64,000 nt of DNA from Phytopythium helicoides (lineage: Eukaryota; Oomycota; Peronosporomycetes; Pythiales; Pythiaceae), in NCBI GenBank assembly GCA_024867545.1, contig JANFNE010000003.1:992001-1056000 (forward strand), written 5' to 3'. A model generated the notes under the pieces. It was given only the letters and a program-made list of their open reading frames with translations. It was not told the origin of the DNA and did not search any database. Each line of letters opens with the position of its first letter. The first letter of the stretch is position 1. A program made the translations under genes and the position numbers. This document shows, in pieces, positions 1 through 13,217 of the stretch.

Positions 1-3000
1 CATAGACCACACACCACGAGCCGAGTGCGAGTGGACAGGGACCTGGACGGCGAGGACGACACCGAGGCTCAGCTTCACGCCTCACGCCTCATGCTTCACG
101 CTTGGTGCTTCATGCTTGGTGCTTCATGCTTGGTGCTTCAAGGCGTAGAGGTGGCACCCAGCTCCAGCGCATCCAGCGCATCGCAGACACGGCGAGTGCG
201 CTTCGTGCAAGGAGCCAGCATAGACCACACACCACGAGCCGAGTGGACAGGGACCTGGACGGCGAGGACGACACCGAGGCTCAGCTTCACGCCTCACGCC
301 TCATGCTTCACGCTTGGTGCTTCATGCTTGGTGCTTCATGCTTGGTGCTTCAAGGCGTAGAGGTGGCACCCAGCTCCAGCGCATCCAGCGCATCGCAGAC
401 ACGGCGAGTGCGCTTCGTGCAAGGAGCCAGCATAGACCACACACCACGAGCCGAGTGGACAGGGACCTGGACGGCGAGGACGACACCGAGGCTCAGCTTC
501 ACGCCTCACGCCTCATGCTTCACGCTTGGTGCTTCATGCTTGGTGCTTCAAGGCGTAGAGGTGGCACCCAGCTCCAGCGCATCCAGCGCATCGCAGACAC
601 GGCGAGTGCGCTTCGTGCAAGGAGCCAGCATAGACCACACACCACGAGCCGAGTGGACAGGGACCTGGACGGCGAGGACGACACCGAGGCTCAGCTTCAC
701 GCCTCACGCCTCATGCTTCACGCTTGGTGCTTCATGCTTGGTGCTTCATGCTTGGTGCTTCAAGGCGTAGAGGTGGCACCCAGCTCCAGCGCATCCAGCG
801 CATCGCAGACACGGCGAGTGCGCTTCGTGCAAGGAGCCAGCATAGACCACACACCACGAGCCGAGTGGACAGGGACCTGGACGGCGAGGACGACACCGAG
901 GCTCAGCTTCACGCCTCACGCCTCATGCTTCACGCTTGGTGCTTCATGCTTGGTGCTTCATGCTTGGTGCTTCAAGGCGTAGAGGTGGCACCCAGCTCCA
1001 GCGCATCCAGCGCATCGCAGACACGGCGAGTGCGCTTCGTGCAAGGAGCCAGCATAGACCACACACCACGAGCCGAGTGGACAGGGACCTGGACGGCGAG
1101 GACGACACCGAGGCTCAGCTTCACGCCTCACGCCTCATGCTTCACGCTTGGTGCTTCATGCTTGGTGCTTCATGCTTGGTGCTTCAAGGCGTAGAGGTGG
1201 CACCCAGCTCCAGCGCATCCAGCGCATCGCAGACACGGCGAGTGCGCTTCGTGCAAGGAGCCAGCATAGACCACACACCACGAGCCGAGTGGACAGGGAC
1301 CTGGACGGCGAGGACGACACCGAGGCTCAGCTTCACGCCTCACGCCTCATGCTTCACGCTTGGTGCTTCATGCTTGGTGCTTCATGCTTGGTGCTTCAAG
1401 GCGTAGAGGTGGCACCCAGCTCCAGCGCATCCAGCGCATCGCAGACACGGCGAGTGCGCTTCGTGCAAGGAGCCAGCATAGACCACACACCACGAGCCGA
1501 GTGGACAGGGACCTGGACGGCGAGGACGACACCGAGGCTCAGCTTCACGCCTCACGCCTCATGCTTCACGCTTGGTGCTTCATGCTTGGTGCTTCATGCT
1601 TGGTGCTTCAAGGCGTAGAGGTGGCACCCAGCTCCAGTGCATCCAGCGCATCGCAGACACGGCGAGTGCGCTTCGTGCAAGGAGCCAGCATAGACCACAC
1701 ACCACGAGCCGAGTGGACAGGGACCTGGACGGCGAGGACGACACCGAGGCTCAGCTTCACGCCTCACGCCTCATGCTTCACGCTTGGTGCTTCATGCTTG
1801 GTGCTTCATGCTTGGTGCTTCAAGGCGTAGAGGTGGCACCCAGCTCCAGCGCATCCAGCGCATCGCAGACACGGCGAGTGCGCTTCGTGCAAGGAGCCAG
1901 CATAGACCACACACCACGAGCCGAGTGGACAGGGACCTGGACGGCGAGGACGACACCGAGGCTCAGCTTCACGCCTCACGCCTCATGCTTCACGCTTGGT
2001 GCTTCATGCTTGGTGCTTCATGCTTGGTGCTTCAAGGCGTAGAGGTGGCACCCAGCTCCAGCGCATCCAGCGCATCGCAGACACGGCGAGTGCGCTTCGT
2101 GCAAGGAGCCAGCATAGACCACACACCACGAGCCGAGTGGACAGGGACCTGGACGGCGAGGACGACACCGAGGCTCAGCTTCACGCCTCACGCCTCATGC
2201 TTCACGCTTGGTGCTTCATGCTTGGTGCTTCATGCTTGGTGCTTCAAGGCGTAGAGGTGGCACCCAGCTCCAGCGCATCCAGCGCATCGCAGACACGGCG
2301 AGTGCGCTTCGTGCAAGGAGCCAGCATAGACCACACACCACGAGCCGAGTGGACAGGGACCTGGACGGCGAGGACGACACCGAGGCTCAGCTTCACGCCT
2401 CACGCCTCATGCTTCACGCTTGGTGCTTCATGCTTGGTGCTTCATGCTTGGTGCTTCAAGGCGTAGAGGTGGCACCCAGCTCCAGCGCATCCAGCGCATC
2501 GCAGACACGGCGAGTGCGCTTCGTGCAAGGAGCCAGCATAGACCACACACCACGAGCCGAGTGCGAGTGGACAGGGACCTGGACGGCGAGGACGACACCG
2601 AGGCTCAGCTTCACGCCTCACGCCTCATGCTTCACGCTTGGTGCTTCATGCTTGGTGCTTCATGCTTGGTGCTTCAAGGCGTAGAGGTGGCACCCAGCTC
2701 CAGCGCATCCAGCGCATCGCAGACACGGCGAGTGCGCTTCGTGCAAGGAGCCAGCATAGACCACACACCACGAGCCGAGTGGACAGGGACCTGGACGGCG
2801 AGGACGACACCGAGGCTCAGCTTCACGCCTCACGCCTCATGCTTCACGCTTGGTGCTTCATGCTTGGTGCTTCATGCTTGGTGCTTCAAGGCGTAGAGGT
2901 GGCACCCAGCTCCAGCGCATCCAGCGCATCGCAGACACGGCGAGTGCGCTTCGTGCAAGGAGCCAGCATAGACCACACACCACGAGCCGAGTGCGAGTGG

Positions 3001-6000
3001 ACAGGGACCTGGACGGCGAGGACGACACCGAGGCTCAGCTTCACGCCTCACGCCTCATGCTTCACGCTTGGTGCTTCATGCTTGGTGCTTCATGCTTGGT
3101 GCTTCAAGGCGTAGAGGTGGCACCCAGCTCCAGCGCATCCAGCGCATCGCAGACACGGCGAGTGCGCTTCGTGCAAGGAGCCAGCATAGACCACACACCA
3201 CGAGCCGAGTGGACAGGGACCTGGACGGCGAGGACGACACCGAGGCTCAGCTTCACGCCTCACGCCTCATGCTTCACGCTTGGTGCTTCATGCTTGGTGC
3301 TTCAAGGCGTAGAGGTGGCACCCAGCTCCAGCGCATCCAGCGCATCGCAGACACGGCGAGTGCGCTTCGTGCAAGGAGCCAGCATAGACCACACACCACG
3401 AGCCGAGTGGACAGGGACCTGGACGGCGAGGACGACACCGAGGCTCAGCTTCACGCCTCACGCCTCATGCTTCACGCTTGGTGCTTCATGCTTGGTGCTT
3501 CATGCTTGGTGCTTCAAGGCGTAGAGGTGGCACCCAGCTCCAGCGCATCCAGCGCATCGCAGACACGGCGAGTGCGCTTCGTGCAAGGAGCCAGCATAGA
3601 CCACACACCACGAGCCGAGTGGACAGGGACCTGGACGGCGAGGACGACACCGAGGCTCAGCTTCACGCCTCACGCCTCATGCTTCACGCTTGGTGCTTCA
3701 TGCTTGGTGCTTCAAGGCGTAGAGGTGGCACCCAGCTCCAGCGCATCCAGCGCATCGCAGACACGGCGAGTGCGCTTCGTGCAAGGAGCCAGCATAGACC
3801 ACACACCACGAGCCGAGTGGACAGGGACCTGGACGGCGAGGACGACACCGAGGCTCAGCTTCACGCCTCACGCCTCATGCTTCACGCTTGGTGCTTCATG
3901 CTTGGTGCTTCATGCTTGGTGCTTCAAGGCGTAGAGGTGGCACCCAGCTCCAGCGCATCCAGCGCATCGCAGACACGGCGAGTGCGCTTCGTGCAAGGAG
4001 CCAGCATAGACCACACACCACGAGCCGAGTGCGAGTGGACAGGGACCTGGACGGCGAGGACGACACCGAGGCTCAGCTTCACGCCTCACGCCTCATGCTT
4101 CACGCTTGGTGCTTCATGCTTGGTGCTTCATGCTTGGTGCTTCAAGGCGTAGAGGTGGCACCCAGCTCCAGCGCATCCAGCGCATCGCAGACACGGCGAG
4201 TGCGCTTCGTGCAAGGAGCCAGCATAGACCACACACCACGAGCCGAGTGCGAGTGGACAGGGACCTGGACGGCGAGGACGACACCGAGGCTCAGCTTCAC
4301 GCCTCACGCCTCATGCTTCACGCTTGGTGCTTCATGCTTGGTGCTTCATGCTTGGTGCTTCAAGGCGTAGAGGTGGCACCCAGCTCCAGCGCATCCAGCG
4401 CATCGCAGACACGGCGAGTGCGCTTCGTGCAAGGAGCCAGCATAGACCACACACCACGAGCCGAGTGCGAGTGGACAGGGACCTGGACGGCGAGGACGAC
4501 ACCGAGGCTCAGCTTCACGCCTCACGCCTCATGCTTCACGCTTGGTGCTTCATGCTTGGTGCTTCATGCTTGGTGCTTCAAGGCGTAGAGGTGGCACCCA
4601 GCTCCAGCGCATCCAGCGCATCGCAGACACGGCGAGTGCGCTTCGTGCAAGGAGCCAGCATAGACCACACACCACGAGCCGAGTGGACAGGGACCTGGAC
4701 GGCGAGGACGACACCGAGGCTCAGCTTCACGCCTCACGCCTCATGCTTCACGCTTGGTGCTTCATGCTTGGTGCTTCATGCTTGGTGCTTCAAGGCGTAG
4801 AGGTGGCACCCAGCTCCAGCGCATCCAGCGCATCGCAGACACGGCGAGTGCGCTTCGTGCAAGGAGCCAGCATAGACCACACACCACGAGCCGAGTGGAC
4901 AGGGACCTGGACGGCGAGGACGACACCGAGGCTCAGCTTCACGCCTCACGCCTCATGCTTCACGCTTGGTGCTTCATGCTTGGTGCTTCATGCTTGGTGC
5001 TTCAAGGCGTAGAGGTGGCACCCAGCTCCAGCGCATCCAGCGCATCGCAGACACGGCGAGTGCGCTTCGTGCAAGGAGCCAGCATAGACCACACACCACG
5101 AGCCGAGTGGACAGGGACCTGGACGGCGAGGACGACACCGAGGCTCAGCTTCACGCCTCACGCCTCATGCTTCACGCTTGGTGCTTCATGCTTGGTGCTT
5201 CATGCTTGGTGCTTCAAGGCGTAGAGGTGGCACCCAGCTCCAGCGCATCCAGCGCATCGCAGACACGGCGAGTGCGCTTCGTGCAAGGAGCCAGCATAGA
5301 CCACACACCACGAGCCGAGTGGACAGGGACCTGGACGGCGAGGACGACACCGAGGCTCAGCTTCACGCCTCACGCCTCATGCTTCACGCTTGGTGCTTCA
5401 TGCTTGGTGCTTCATGCTTGGTGCTTCAAGGCGTAGAGGTGGCACCCAGCTCCAGCGCATCCAGCGCATCGCAGACACGGCGAGTGCGCTTCGTGCAAGG
5501 AGCCAGCATAGACCACACACCACGAGCCGAGTGGACAGGGACCTGGACGGCGAGGACGACACCGAGGCTCAGCTTCACGCCTCACGCCTCATGCTTCACG
5601 CTTGGTGCTTCATGCTTGGTGCTTCAAGGCGTAGAGGTGGCACCCAGCTCCAGCGCATCCAGCGCATCGCAGACACGGCGAGTGCGCTTCGTGCAAGGAG
5701 CCAGCATAGACCACACACCACGAGCCGAGTGGACAGGGACCTGGACGGCGAGGACGACACCGAGGCTCAGCTTCACGCCTCACGCCTCATGCTTCACGCT
5801 TGGTGCTTCATGCTTGGTGCTTCATGCTTGGTGCTTCAAGGCGTAGAGGTGGCACCCAGCTCCAGCGCATCCAGCGCATCGCAGACACGGCGAGTGCGCT
5901 TCGTGCAAGGAGCCAGCATAGACCACACACCACGAGCCGAGTGGACAGGGACCTGGACGGCGAGGACGACACCGAGGCTCAGCTTCACGCCTCACGCCTC

Positions 6001-8935
6001 ATGCTTCACGCTTGGTGCTTCATGCTTGGTGCTTCAAGGCGTAGAGGTGGCACCCAGCTCCAGCGCATCCAGCGCATCGCAGACACGGCGAGTGCGCTTC
6101 GTGCAAGGAGCCAGCATAGACCACACACCACGAGCCGAGTGGACAGGGACCTGGACGGCGAGGACGACACCGAGGCTCAGCTTCACGCCTCACGCCTCAT
6201 GCTTCACGCTTGGTGCTTCATGCTTGGTGCTTCATGCTTGGTGCTTCAAGGCGTAGAGGTGGCACCCAGCTCCAGCGCATCCAGCGCATCGCAGACACGG
6301 CGAGTGCGCTTCGTGCAAGGAGCCAGCATAGACCACACACCACGAGCCGAGTGGACAGGGACCTGGACGGCGAGGACGACACCGAGGCTCAGCTTCACGC
6401 CTCACGCCTCATGCTTCACGCTTGGTGCTTCATGCTTGGTGCTTCATGCTTGGTGCTTCAAGGCGTAGAGGTGGCACCCAGCTCCAGCGCATCCAGCGCA
6501 TCGCAGACACGGCGAGTGCGCTTCGTGCAAGGAGCCAGCATAGACCACACACCACGAGCCGAGTGGACAGGGACCTGGACGGCGAGGACGACACCGAGGC
6601 TCAGCTTCACGCCTCACGCCTCATGCTTCACGCTTGGTGCTTCATGCTTGGTGCTTCATGCTTGGTGCTTCAAGGCGTAGAGGTGGCACCCAGCTCCAGC
6701 GCATCCAGCGCATCGCAGACACGGCGAGTGCGCTTCGTGCAAGGAGCCAGCATAGACCACACACCACGAGCCGCGAGTGGACAGGGACCTGGACGGCGAG
6801 GACGACACCGAGGCTCAGCTTCACGCCTCACGCCTCATGCTTCACGCTTGGTGCTTCATGCTTGGTGCTTCATGCTTGGTGCTTCAAGGCGTAGAGGTGG
6901 CACCCAGCTCCAGCGCATCCAGCGCATCGCAGACACGGCGAGTGCGCTTCGTGCAAGGAGCCAGCATAGACCACACACCACGAGCCGAGTGGACAGGGAC
7001 CTGGACGGCGAGGACGACACCGAGGCTCAGCTTCACGCCTCACGCCTCATGCTTCACGCTTGGTGCTTCATGCTTGGTGCTTCATGCTTGGTGCTTCAAG
7101 GCGTAGAGGTGGCACCCAGCTCCAGCGCATCCAGCGCATCGCAGACACGGCGAGTGCGCTTCGTGCAAGGAGCCAGCATAGACCACACACCACGAGCCGA
7201 GTGGACAGGGACCTGGACGGCGAGGACGACACCGAGGCTCAGCTTCACGCCTCACGCCTCATGCTTCACGCTTGGTGCTTCATGCTTGGTGCTTCATGCT
7301 TGGTGCTTCAAGGCGTAGAGGTGGCACCCAGCTCCAGCGCATCCAGCGCATCGCAGACACGGCGAGTGCGCTTCGTGCAAGGAGCCAGCATAGACCACAC
7401 ACCACGAGCCGAGTGGACAGGGACCTGGACGGCGAGGACGACACCGAGGCTCAGCTTCACGCCTCACGCCTCATGCTTCACGCTTGGTGCTTCATGCTTG
7501 GTGCTTCATGCTTGGTGCTTCAAGGCGTAGAGGTGGCACCCAGCTCCAGCGCATCCAGCGCATCGCAGACACGGCGAGTGCGCTTCGTGCAAGGAGCCAG
7601 CATAGACCACACACCACGAGCCGAGTGGACAGGGACCTGGACGGCGAGGACGACACCGAGGCTCAGCTTCACGCCTCACGCCTCATGCTTCACGCTTGGT
7701 GCTTCATGCTTGGTGCTTCATGCTTGGTGCTTCAAGGCGTAGAGGTGGCACCCAGCTCCAGCGCATCCAGCGCATCGCAGACACGGCGAGTGCGCTTCGT
7801 GCAAGGAGCCAGCATAGACCACACACCACGAGCCGAGTGCGAGTGGACAGGGACCTGGACGGCGAGGACGACACCGAGGCTCAGCTTCACGCCTCACGCC
7901 TCATGCTTCACGCTTGGTGCTTCATGCTTGGTGCTTCATGCTTGGTGCTTCAAGGCGTAGAGGTGGCACCCAGCTCCAGCGCATCCAGCGCATCGCAGAC
8001 ACGGCGAGTGCGCTTCGTGCAAGGAGCCAGCATAGACCACACACCACGAGCCGAGTGGACAGGGACCTGGACGGCGAGGACGACACCGAGGCTCAGCTTC
8101 ACGCCTCACGCCTCATGCTTCACGCTTGGTGCTTCATGCTTGGTGCTTCATGCTTGGTGCTTCAAGGCGTAGAGGTGGCACCCAGCTCCAGCGCATCCAG
8201 CGCATCGCAGACACGGCGAGTGCGCTTCGTGCAAGGAGCCAGCATAGACCACACACCACGAGCCGAGTGCGAGTGGACAGGGACCTGGACGGCGAGGACG
8301 ACACCGAGGCTCAGCTTCACGCCTCACGCCTCATGCTTCACGCTTGGTGCTTCATGCTTGGTGCTTCATGCTTGGTGCTTCAAGGCGTAGAGGTGGCACC
8401 CAGCTCCAGCGCATCCAGCGCATCGCAGACACGGCGAGTGCGCTTCGTGCAAGGAGCCAGCATAGACCACACACCACGAGCCGAGTGGACAGGGACCTGG
8501 ACGGCGAGGACGACACCGAGGCTCAGCTTCACGCCTCACGCCTCATGCTTCACGCTTGGTGCTTCATGCTTGGTGCTTCATGCTTGGTGCTTCAAGGCGT
8601 AGAGGTGGCACCCAGCTCCAGCGCATCCAGCGCATCGCAGACACGGCGAGTGCGCTTCGTGCAAGGAGCCAGCATAGACCACACACCACGAGCCGAGTGG
8701 ACAGGGACCTGGACGGCGAGGACGACACCGAGGCTCAGCTTCACGCCTCACGCCTCATGCTTCACGCTTGGTGCTTCATGCTTGGTGCTTCATGCTTGGT
8801 GCTTCAAGGCGTAGAGGTGGCACCCAGCTCCAGCGCATCCAGCGCATCGCAGACACGGCGAGTGCGCTTCGTGCAAGGAGCCAGCATAGACCACACACCA
8901 CGAGCCGAGTGACAGGGACCTGGACGACGATGACG
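1..8935. repeat. 212-bp tandem satellite array (about 42 units)
   Basis: The whole stretch is one repeated unit. The landmark ggcgtagaggtggcaccc recurs 42 times (its TAG ends at 148, 360, 558, 770 and so on to 8,814), giving 41 complete intervals: 28 of 212 bases, 5 of 198, 7 of 218 and 1 of 214. The 198-base units lack one 14-base sub-repeat (tgcttggtgcttca); the 218-base units carry 6 extra bases, seen as gagtgcgagtgg instead of gagtgg; the 214-base unit reads ccgcgagtgg near 6,772. Otherwise units look almost identical by eye; one isolated substitution is ctccagtgc at about 1,637. The array runs off the left edge and decays on the right between about 8,910 and 8,935. The chain of overlapping open frames inside it is an artefact: 212 is not a multiple of three and stops are few. 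Function unknown; centromeric, subtelomeric or plain satellite DNA are all possible. Confidence 0.97.
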
Positions 8936-10949
8936 CTGGGACAACTGCAGTCCGTTTCGGAAGGCTGGGATAGTGATAGAGTGAGGCCTTGACGAAGACG
9001 ATGCCGGAGAGAAACAGATTGGGAACACTGAGAGAGACTTCCCAGTGCTCTTTCTCGTCCACTACGGCGTGTGCTGTAGTTCTTGATCAGCGAGTTGTGG
9101 TCGAATCTGTCTAGCGAAGCGGGTGGAGAGCGTTGGCTACCACGTCTTGTCACCAGCTTCACACCTCGCAGACTCTCGTCGCAGTTGCTGCCGACGTTCG
9201 AGCGCCGTCACCTGGTCGAGACGCATGTGTGCTTGCTTGGCGTCACGTGGCTTGACAGGGCTTGGCGGGCCTGGTGGGGTAAGGAATGTCTCGTCGGCCT
9301 GGCGCGTCCTTTCTCGATAATGCGGGCTAGCAGAGAACAGCGGTCGCGTTCGTACTTTCTCGGCTTTGAATATTTGAAAATGACCGCGACGCTCGCTGAC
9401 TGACGACGCTCGGACTCCAATGTGGTCCACGCTTCCGCAGCGTTCCGTTCTGCGTGTCCCCGGTACGCTGCCGATGGGATGGCGTCGTCTTCGATCGAGT
9501 CGTAAGCGATCTGGGCGAGGGCGGCACGCGCTAATGTCTTGCAGCTTCGTCTTGCTCGAGCCAGCGCAGTTCGCAGCGATAGAGTTGACCCCGTTGCAGG
9601 CGTGTTGGTCGGCCACATATCCATCCACGTTCTCGAAGCCACAAACTTCACACATCACATCAATCGTCTTCGACAGAGCCAACAATTGACGCCTGGTTCA
9701 CGAATGCCTAGGAGGATATCTCGCTTTCCACATTAAGCTCTTGGTCGCCATTTAGACGAGTGCCAGCAACAACTCAGCCTCCAAAAAGGGAGGACAACGC
9801 GAGCAGGACTTGGCAGCTCCTGCCAGAGCTCCTCGCCCACATATACGTCGGTTGATGCGGCGGCGCCGTCCTCCTCCAACGGCTCTGCTCTGGCCGCTCC
9901 TTCTTCAAGGCGGTGGCCCGCACTCGGACAGCGAGCTGGCGCGGCTGACGCCCCGCTACTGCGACTCACCGCCCACCAGCGCCTCGGCCTCGACCCCCGC
10001 CTCCGCAGCTCCACGGCAACGTGAATTGCGTCGAGCTTTCGCTGCATTGGTCGATCGGGTAGTTCACCAGCGAGCGAAAAAGTGACAGCGCTCTGTTCGG
10101 CAACGGCATGTACTTGACGGCCGACTTCAACCTGCGTGCAAGCATGCGCAACCGATGTGAAGGTTGTTGGCTCGCGAGCACCGCGGGTGGAGTTCCATCC
10201 GTCTGTGTGCACACTGGAGTAGATCGTATCGTTGCATTCCCCAGTGTTGTCAACGGGCCTGGATTTCGTGAGACGCATCGCTCTTGGCGACTCACCTGGC
10301 CATATGCCCGCCGTTCTCCGATAAGGAAGCTCCGCCCGGCCGCGCTTCGATACCATTGCATTCGTATGAAGCGCTCTTTTAGGAGGAATCCAAGAGCTGA
10401 GCTCCGTTTGTAGACAGTGAGCGCGACATCACGGCATTGGCGTCCCGAGTATGGTGGGCAGTCGTGCCGAGTGGTAAGCTGCCTAGTTTTGTGTTGCTAC
10501 CGATGCCACCGGTGCGTCTGCTGAACTTGTTGAAAAGCACGAGAGTGCAGTCATCTTCGTCACGACGCGAGCTCAGCTCTCCGCCGATCCAAAGAGAGTT
10601 GAGCTAACCTGCGCTGTCCTAGCCTCCTATTGCCTACACTCGACACGAACGAGCCTCCATCGGACCGTGGCCAGCCGTGTCGACGGAACGGCTGGCGCGC
10701 TCAACTCCCAGTGCACTGCATCACTTGCTGACAGCGCCGACTTGCCCACCTGCTCGCGCGTCAGTCGGACGATGCGACTTGGTATGATCCGTTTCTCATG
10801 GCTACACTCCACTTCAACCAGACCCATCATCATGTCCTCGCGCTGCTCGGCGCTGTTGCTGCGCTCGCCTGTCGCGGCGCGTTCCGATTTGGCGGCCTCT
10901 GCCTCCTCGGTCCCGGCCTCGAGCAACGCGCAGACGCCCCCACGGTATC
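8936..10949. other. Gene-poor flank of the satellite, no recognised gene
   Basis: No open frame here has a family signature, a sensible start and supporting splice sites. Around 9,137-9,685 two minus-strand frames overlap, and around 9,800-10,410 plus-strand frames with biased composition alternate between phases, which could be a decayed gene. One fragment near 9,812 reads LPELLAHIY, vaguely like the start of an F-box, but what follows does not support that. Nothing firm can be claimed. Confidence 0.5.
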
Positions 10950-12045
10950 GTGCAAGACCTATCGAAGGACCTGACGTCCCAAGCGACCGCCGCCGCCGCC
11001 ACCGTGCACGAGGCTAAGGCCCAAGCCGACTCGACTCACGTCACGACAGACGAGAATACGGGCGGCGGCGGCGACGATGACTACAGCGAGTCGGAGTGCC
11101 TCGTATTCGAGCACGTCTACTGCTATCGATACGATACGCCCCGGGAGATGTGCCGTTTACCCTCGACGCCGACAGCCGCCGCGCCAACATCGACAACAAT
11201 GACGACACCGACGCGCTCGAGCACGGCGACTTGGGGTGCAAATCGGACTACGAGAGCGACGAGTGCGACTCGGAGGTATCGAAGAACTCGGAGGACTGGA
11301 AGGACTGGAAGGAATCGAAGGACGGCGAGTGCCTGCCAGTCCAGCGCAAGCTCGACTTTGACGACATCAACCTCGACGACGGTGAGGATGAGGACGACTT
11401 CTCAGTGGAGAACGAAGACAAGGACGAGGTCGAGGTCGAGACTGCCTCCAACACAACGCCTCAATGCGAGGTCGTCATCCCAGTCGACTCTCCACGAGCG
11501 ACCGCCGCCCAAGACAACGGCGAGGCTCACTACTCAAGCGTTTCGGCGGTTCTGGCCGCCTACAAGGGCGTCGTCCGCCTACAAGGGCGTCTACCAAAGC
11601 GTGCCATGCCTCTGTGGAGCGTGAGCTCGAGCATCAGCACGAGCTTGATTTCGAACTTCATCGACAGCGTGAGCGCCAGTACCAGCGCGAGTTCCAACTC
11701 CGGCACTTCGTGTCGCACGGTCGCCGTCAAGGTGGTGATCTCATCGGCAGCAGCAACAGCTGCAGCTGCGGCGGCGGAGGCAATAGCAACCCAAAACAGG
11801 CCTCGACAAACTCTGCTCTGTTCTTGGGATCCTCCCAACAGAGAGCTGACAACGAACGGAATTGCATCGAAGTGCGGCTCAGCGGTGCTTTCTCGTCGGA
11901 GGAACTACGGACAAACGGATGGCTGGGTCACCGAAAGCAACAAGGTGGAGGCATTCCAAGTAGACATGGCTTGGTACTAGCGGCTGCTCGAACATGTTCA
12001 CGTTGTGAAGACTTGCCAGGCACCAAAAGTGAGCTCGGCGAATGA
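10950..12045 (+). pseudogene. Frame-broken acidic and coiled-coil protein remnant, unrecognised
   Basis: Three plus-strand frames carry coding-like sequence in succession. The first (from 10,950) has an Ala-rich segment and then SECLVFEHVYCYRYDT. The second (about 11,150-11,560) is strongly acidic, with DFDDINLDDGEDEDD and many Lys-Glu-Asp runs. The third (about 11,600-11,720) has a charged helical stretch, VERELEHQHELDFELHRQR, likely a coiled coil. No GT-AG introns with fitting phase were found at the two changes of frame (near 11,130-11,150 and 11,560-11,610), so this is either a decayed gene or one carrying indel errors. I do not recognise the family. The composition (acidic linker plus Gln/Arg/Glu helix) is unlike the random frames nearby, and that is the main reason to list it. 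Confidence 0.35.
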
Positions 12046-12941
12046 CGATATCTCCCTGCCCATATGAAGTGTCCGTTCTCGATGCTGACACCCCATCCGC
12101 GAAATCTCTCTCGCGGCAGGACCACGCGACTGCGTGCAACTCTCGCCTCGAGCTGCAACAACAACAACCCGACAGGTTGACGGAGGCTCCGCCACAGGAA
12201 CGTGCTGGAGCACGTGAAGGTGCACTTTACCCATCATCGGAGCGTCGCCACGGCTCCGACGTCATGTCCGACGTCGGCTACGCACGTTGCATCTCTCGAT
12301 CAAGTTCACAATGTGGCCACGTTCTCTCGATCAAGTAAAGGAGTCAGCGTCTCATACTGAAGGAAAGAGGCTCCTCCCTGTCGCTTTGTGACTTGATCAA
12401 AGTATCTCTCGATCATTCACTAGAGTTGAGTATAGTGCATCCGAGGAAAGCGACGACTTGGCCAAGGATTCAGCACCCAACACTTGTTGTTTGTATGGCA
12501 GCGAGAGGAATGTGTGCGCACGGCGAATCTCCTGCCCATCCGTCCTGGTCGCCGAGATCTTGCGAAGAGAAACGAGAAAAACGAAGGACAAGCACCAAGC
12601 AGCCAGCCACGAGCACAGTTTGTGCGATACGCGGCGGATTTGTGTGTAATTGCACAAACTGGTCAGGCGGCACGCGGATGATGGCATACTGAGTCCAAGT
12701 CAGGGCGGTGGTGGTTTCACAAGTTGCAGTAGCGCCGAGACCACAAAAAAATGCCGAGCACGCTCGCTCCAAGCGGACTCTTGCATGTTTTCTCAACAGG
12801 TTATAGGATGACAGAATTGAATATCATGGTGACATGCAAAATATCTGCATTTAGTATCTCAGGATATCGGCTGTCAGTGGGTTTCCCGTCCCCTCCACCA
12901 TCTCCCTCCTCCAGTCAGGCCTTCCGCCTCTAAACCAGTAG
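12046..12941. other. Intergenic region, nothing recognised
   Basis: Only short, mutually contradictory open frames occur on both strands (for example 12,393-12,692 plus and 12,397-12,687 minus). None has a family motif. The right end contains pyrimidine-rich sequence (near 12,885-12,930) leading into the probable promoter of the phosphofructokinase-2 gene. Confidence 0.5.
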
Positions 12942-12960
12942 TTCTCATTTCAAAATTCTT
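12942..12960 (+). promoter_or_regulatory. Oomycete initiator-like element upstream of the PFKFB gene
   Basis: The sequence ctcatttcaaaattcttg matches the known oomycete core-promoter pattern, an Inr-like CTCATTT followed by an A/T-rich flanking element. It lies about 275 bases before the chosen start codon. The match was made by eye; no transcription start has been mapped. It is one of the signs that the host is an oomycete. Confidence 0.4.
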
Positions 12961-13190
12961 GAATCTACTGACGTATCACTTCAGGAATCTCTGCGTAAAC
13001 CTCGCACCAAGCAGAAAAACTTCCGCCGTGGCCAATTTGTGCGCGGGCATACAGTCGGCAAGAGAAATCTGGCGAAGCCCGCACAAACCGCCGGCAGAAA
13101 CGCGACAGCGGAACATCCGCAACCGCCGCCGCGCCAATATTCAACTCGCCGGCGAGGCGACAGGCGCCGCCCCCTCCACCCTCCGCTCCG

Positions 13191-13214
13191 CTTCCGCTTC
13201 CGCTTCCGCTTCCG
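13191..13214 (+). repeat. (CTTCCG)4 hexamer repeat just before the PFKFB start
   Basis: Four perfect copies of cttccg end three bases before the ATG at 13,218. The tract is pure pyrimidine plus G and would lie in the 5' untranslated region. Its length could vary between strains. Confidence 0.8.
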
Positions 13215-13217
13215 CTC

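Noticed and set aside
1..8935. CRISPR array
   Set aside because: The repeats are contiguous, with no unique spacers between them, and the genome is eukaryotic.
25..8992. About forty overlapping open frames of 60-298 residues inside the satellite
   Set aside because: They all come from the same 212-base unit read in shifting frames; unit length is not a multiple of three and start and stop recur in every unit. Not proteins.
9795..10100. F-box/LRR gene
   Set aside because: Only LPELLAHIY resembles an F-box start; following frames contain stops and no leucine-rich repeat pattern.
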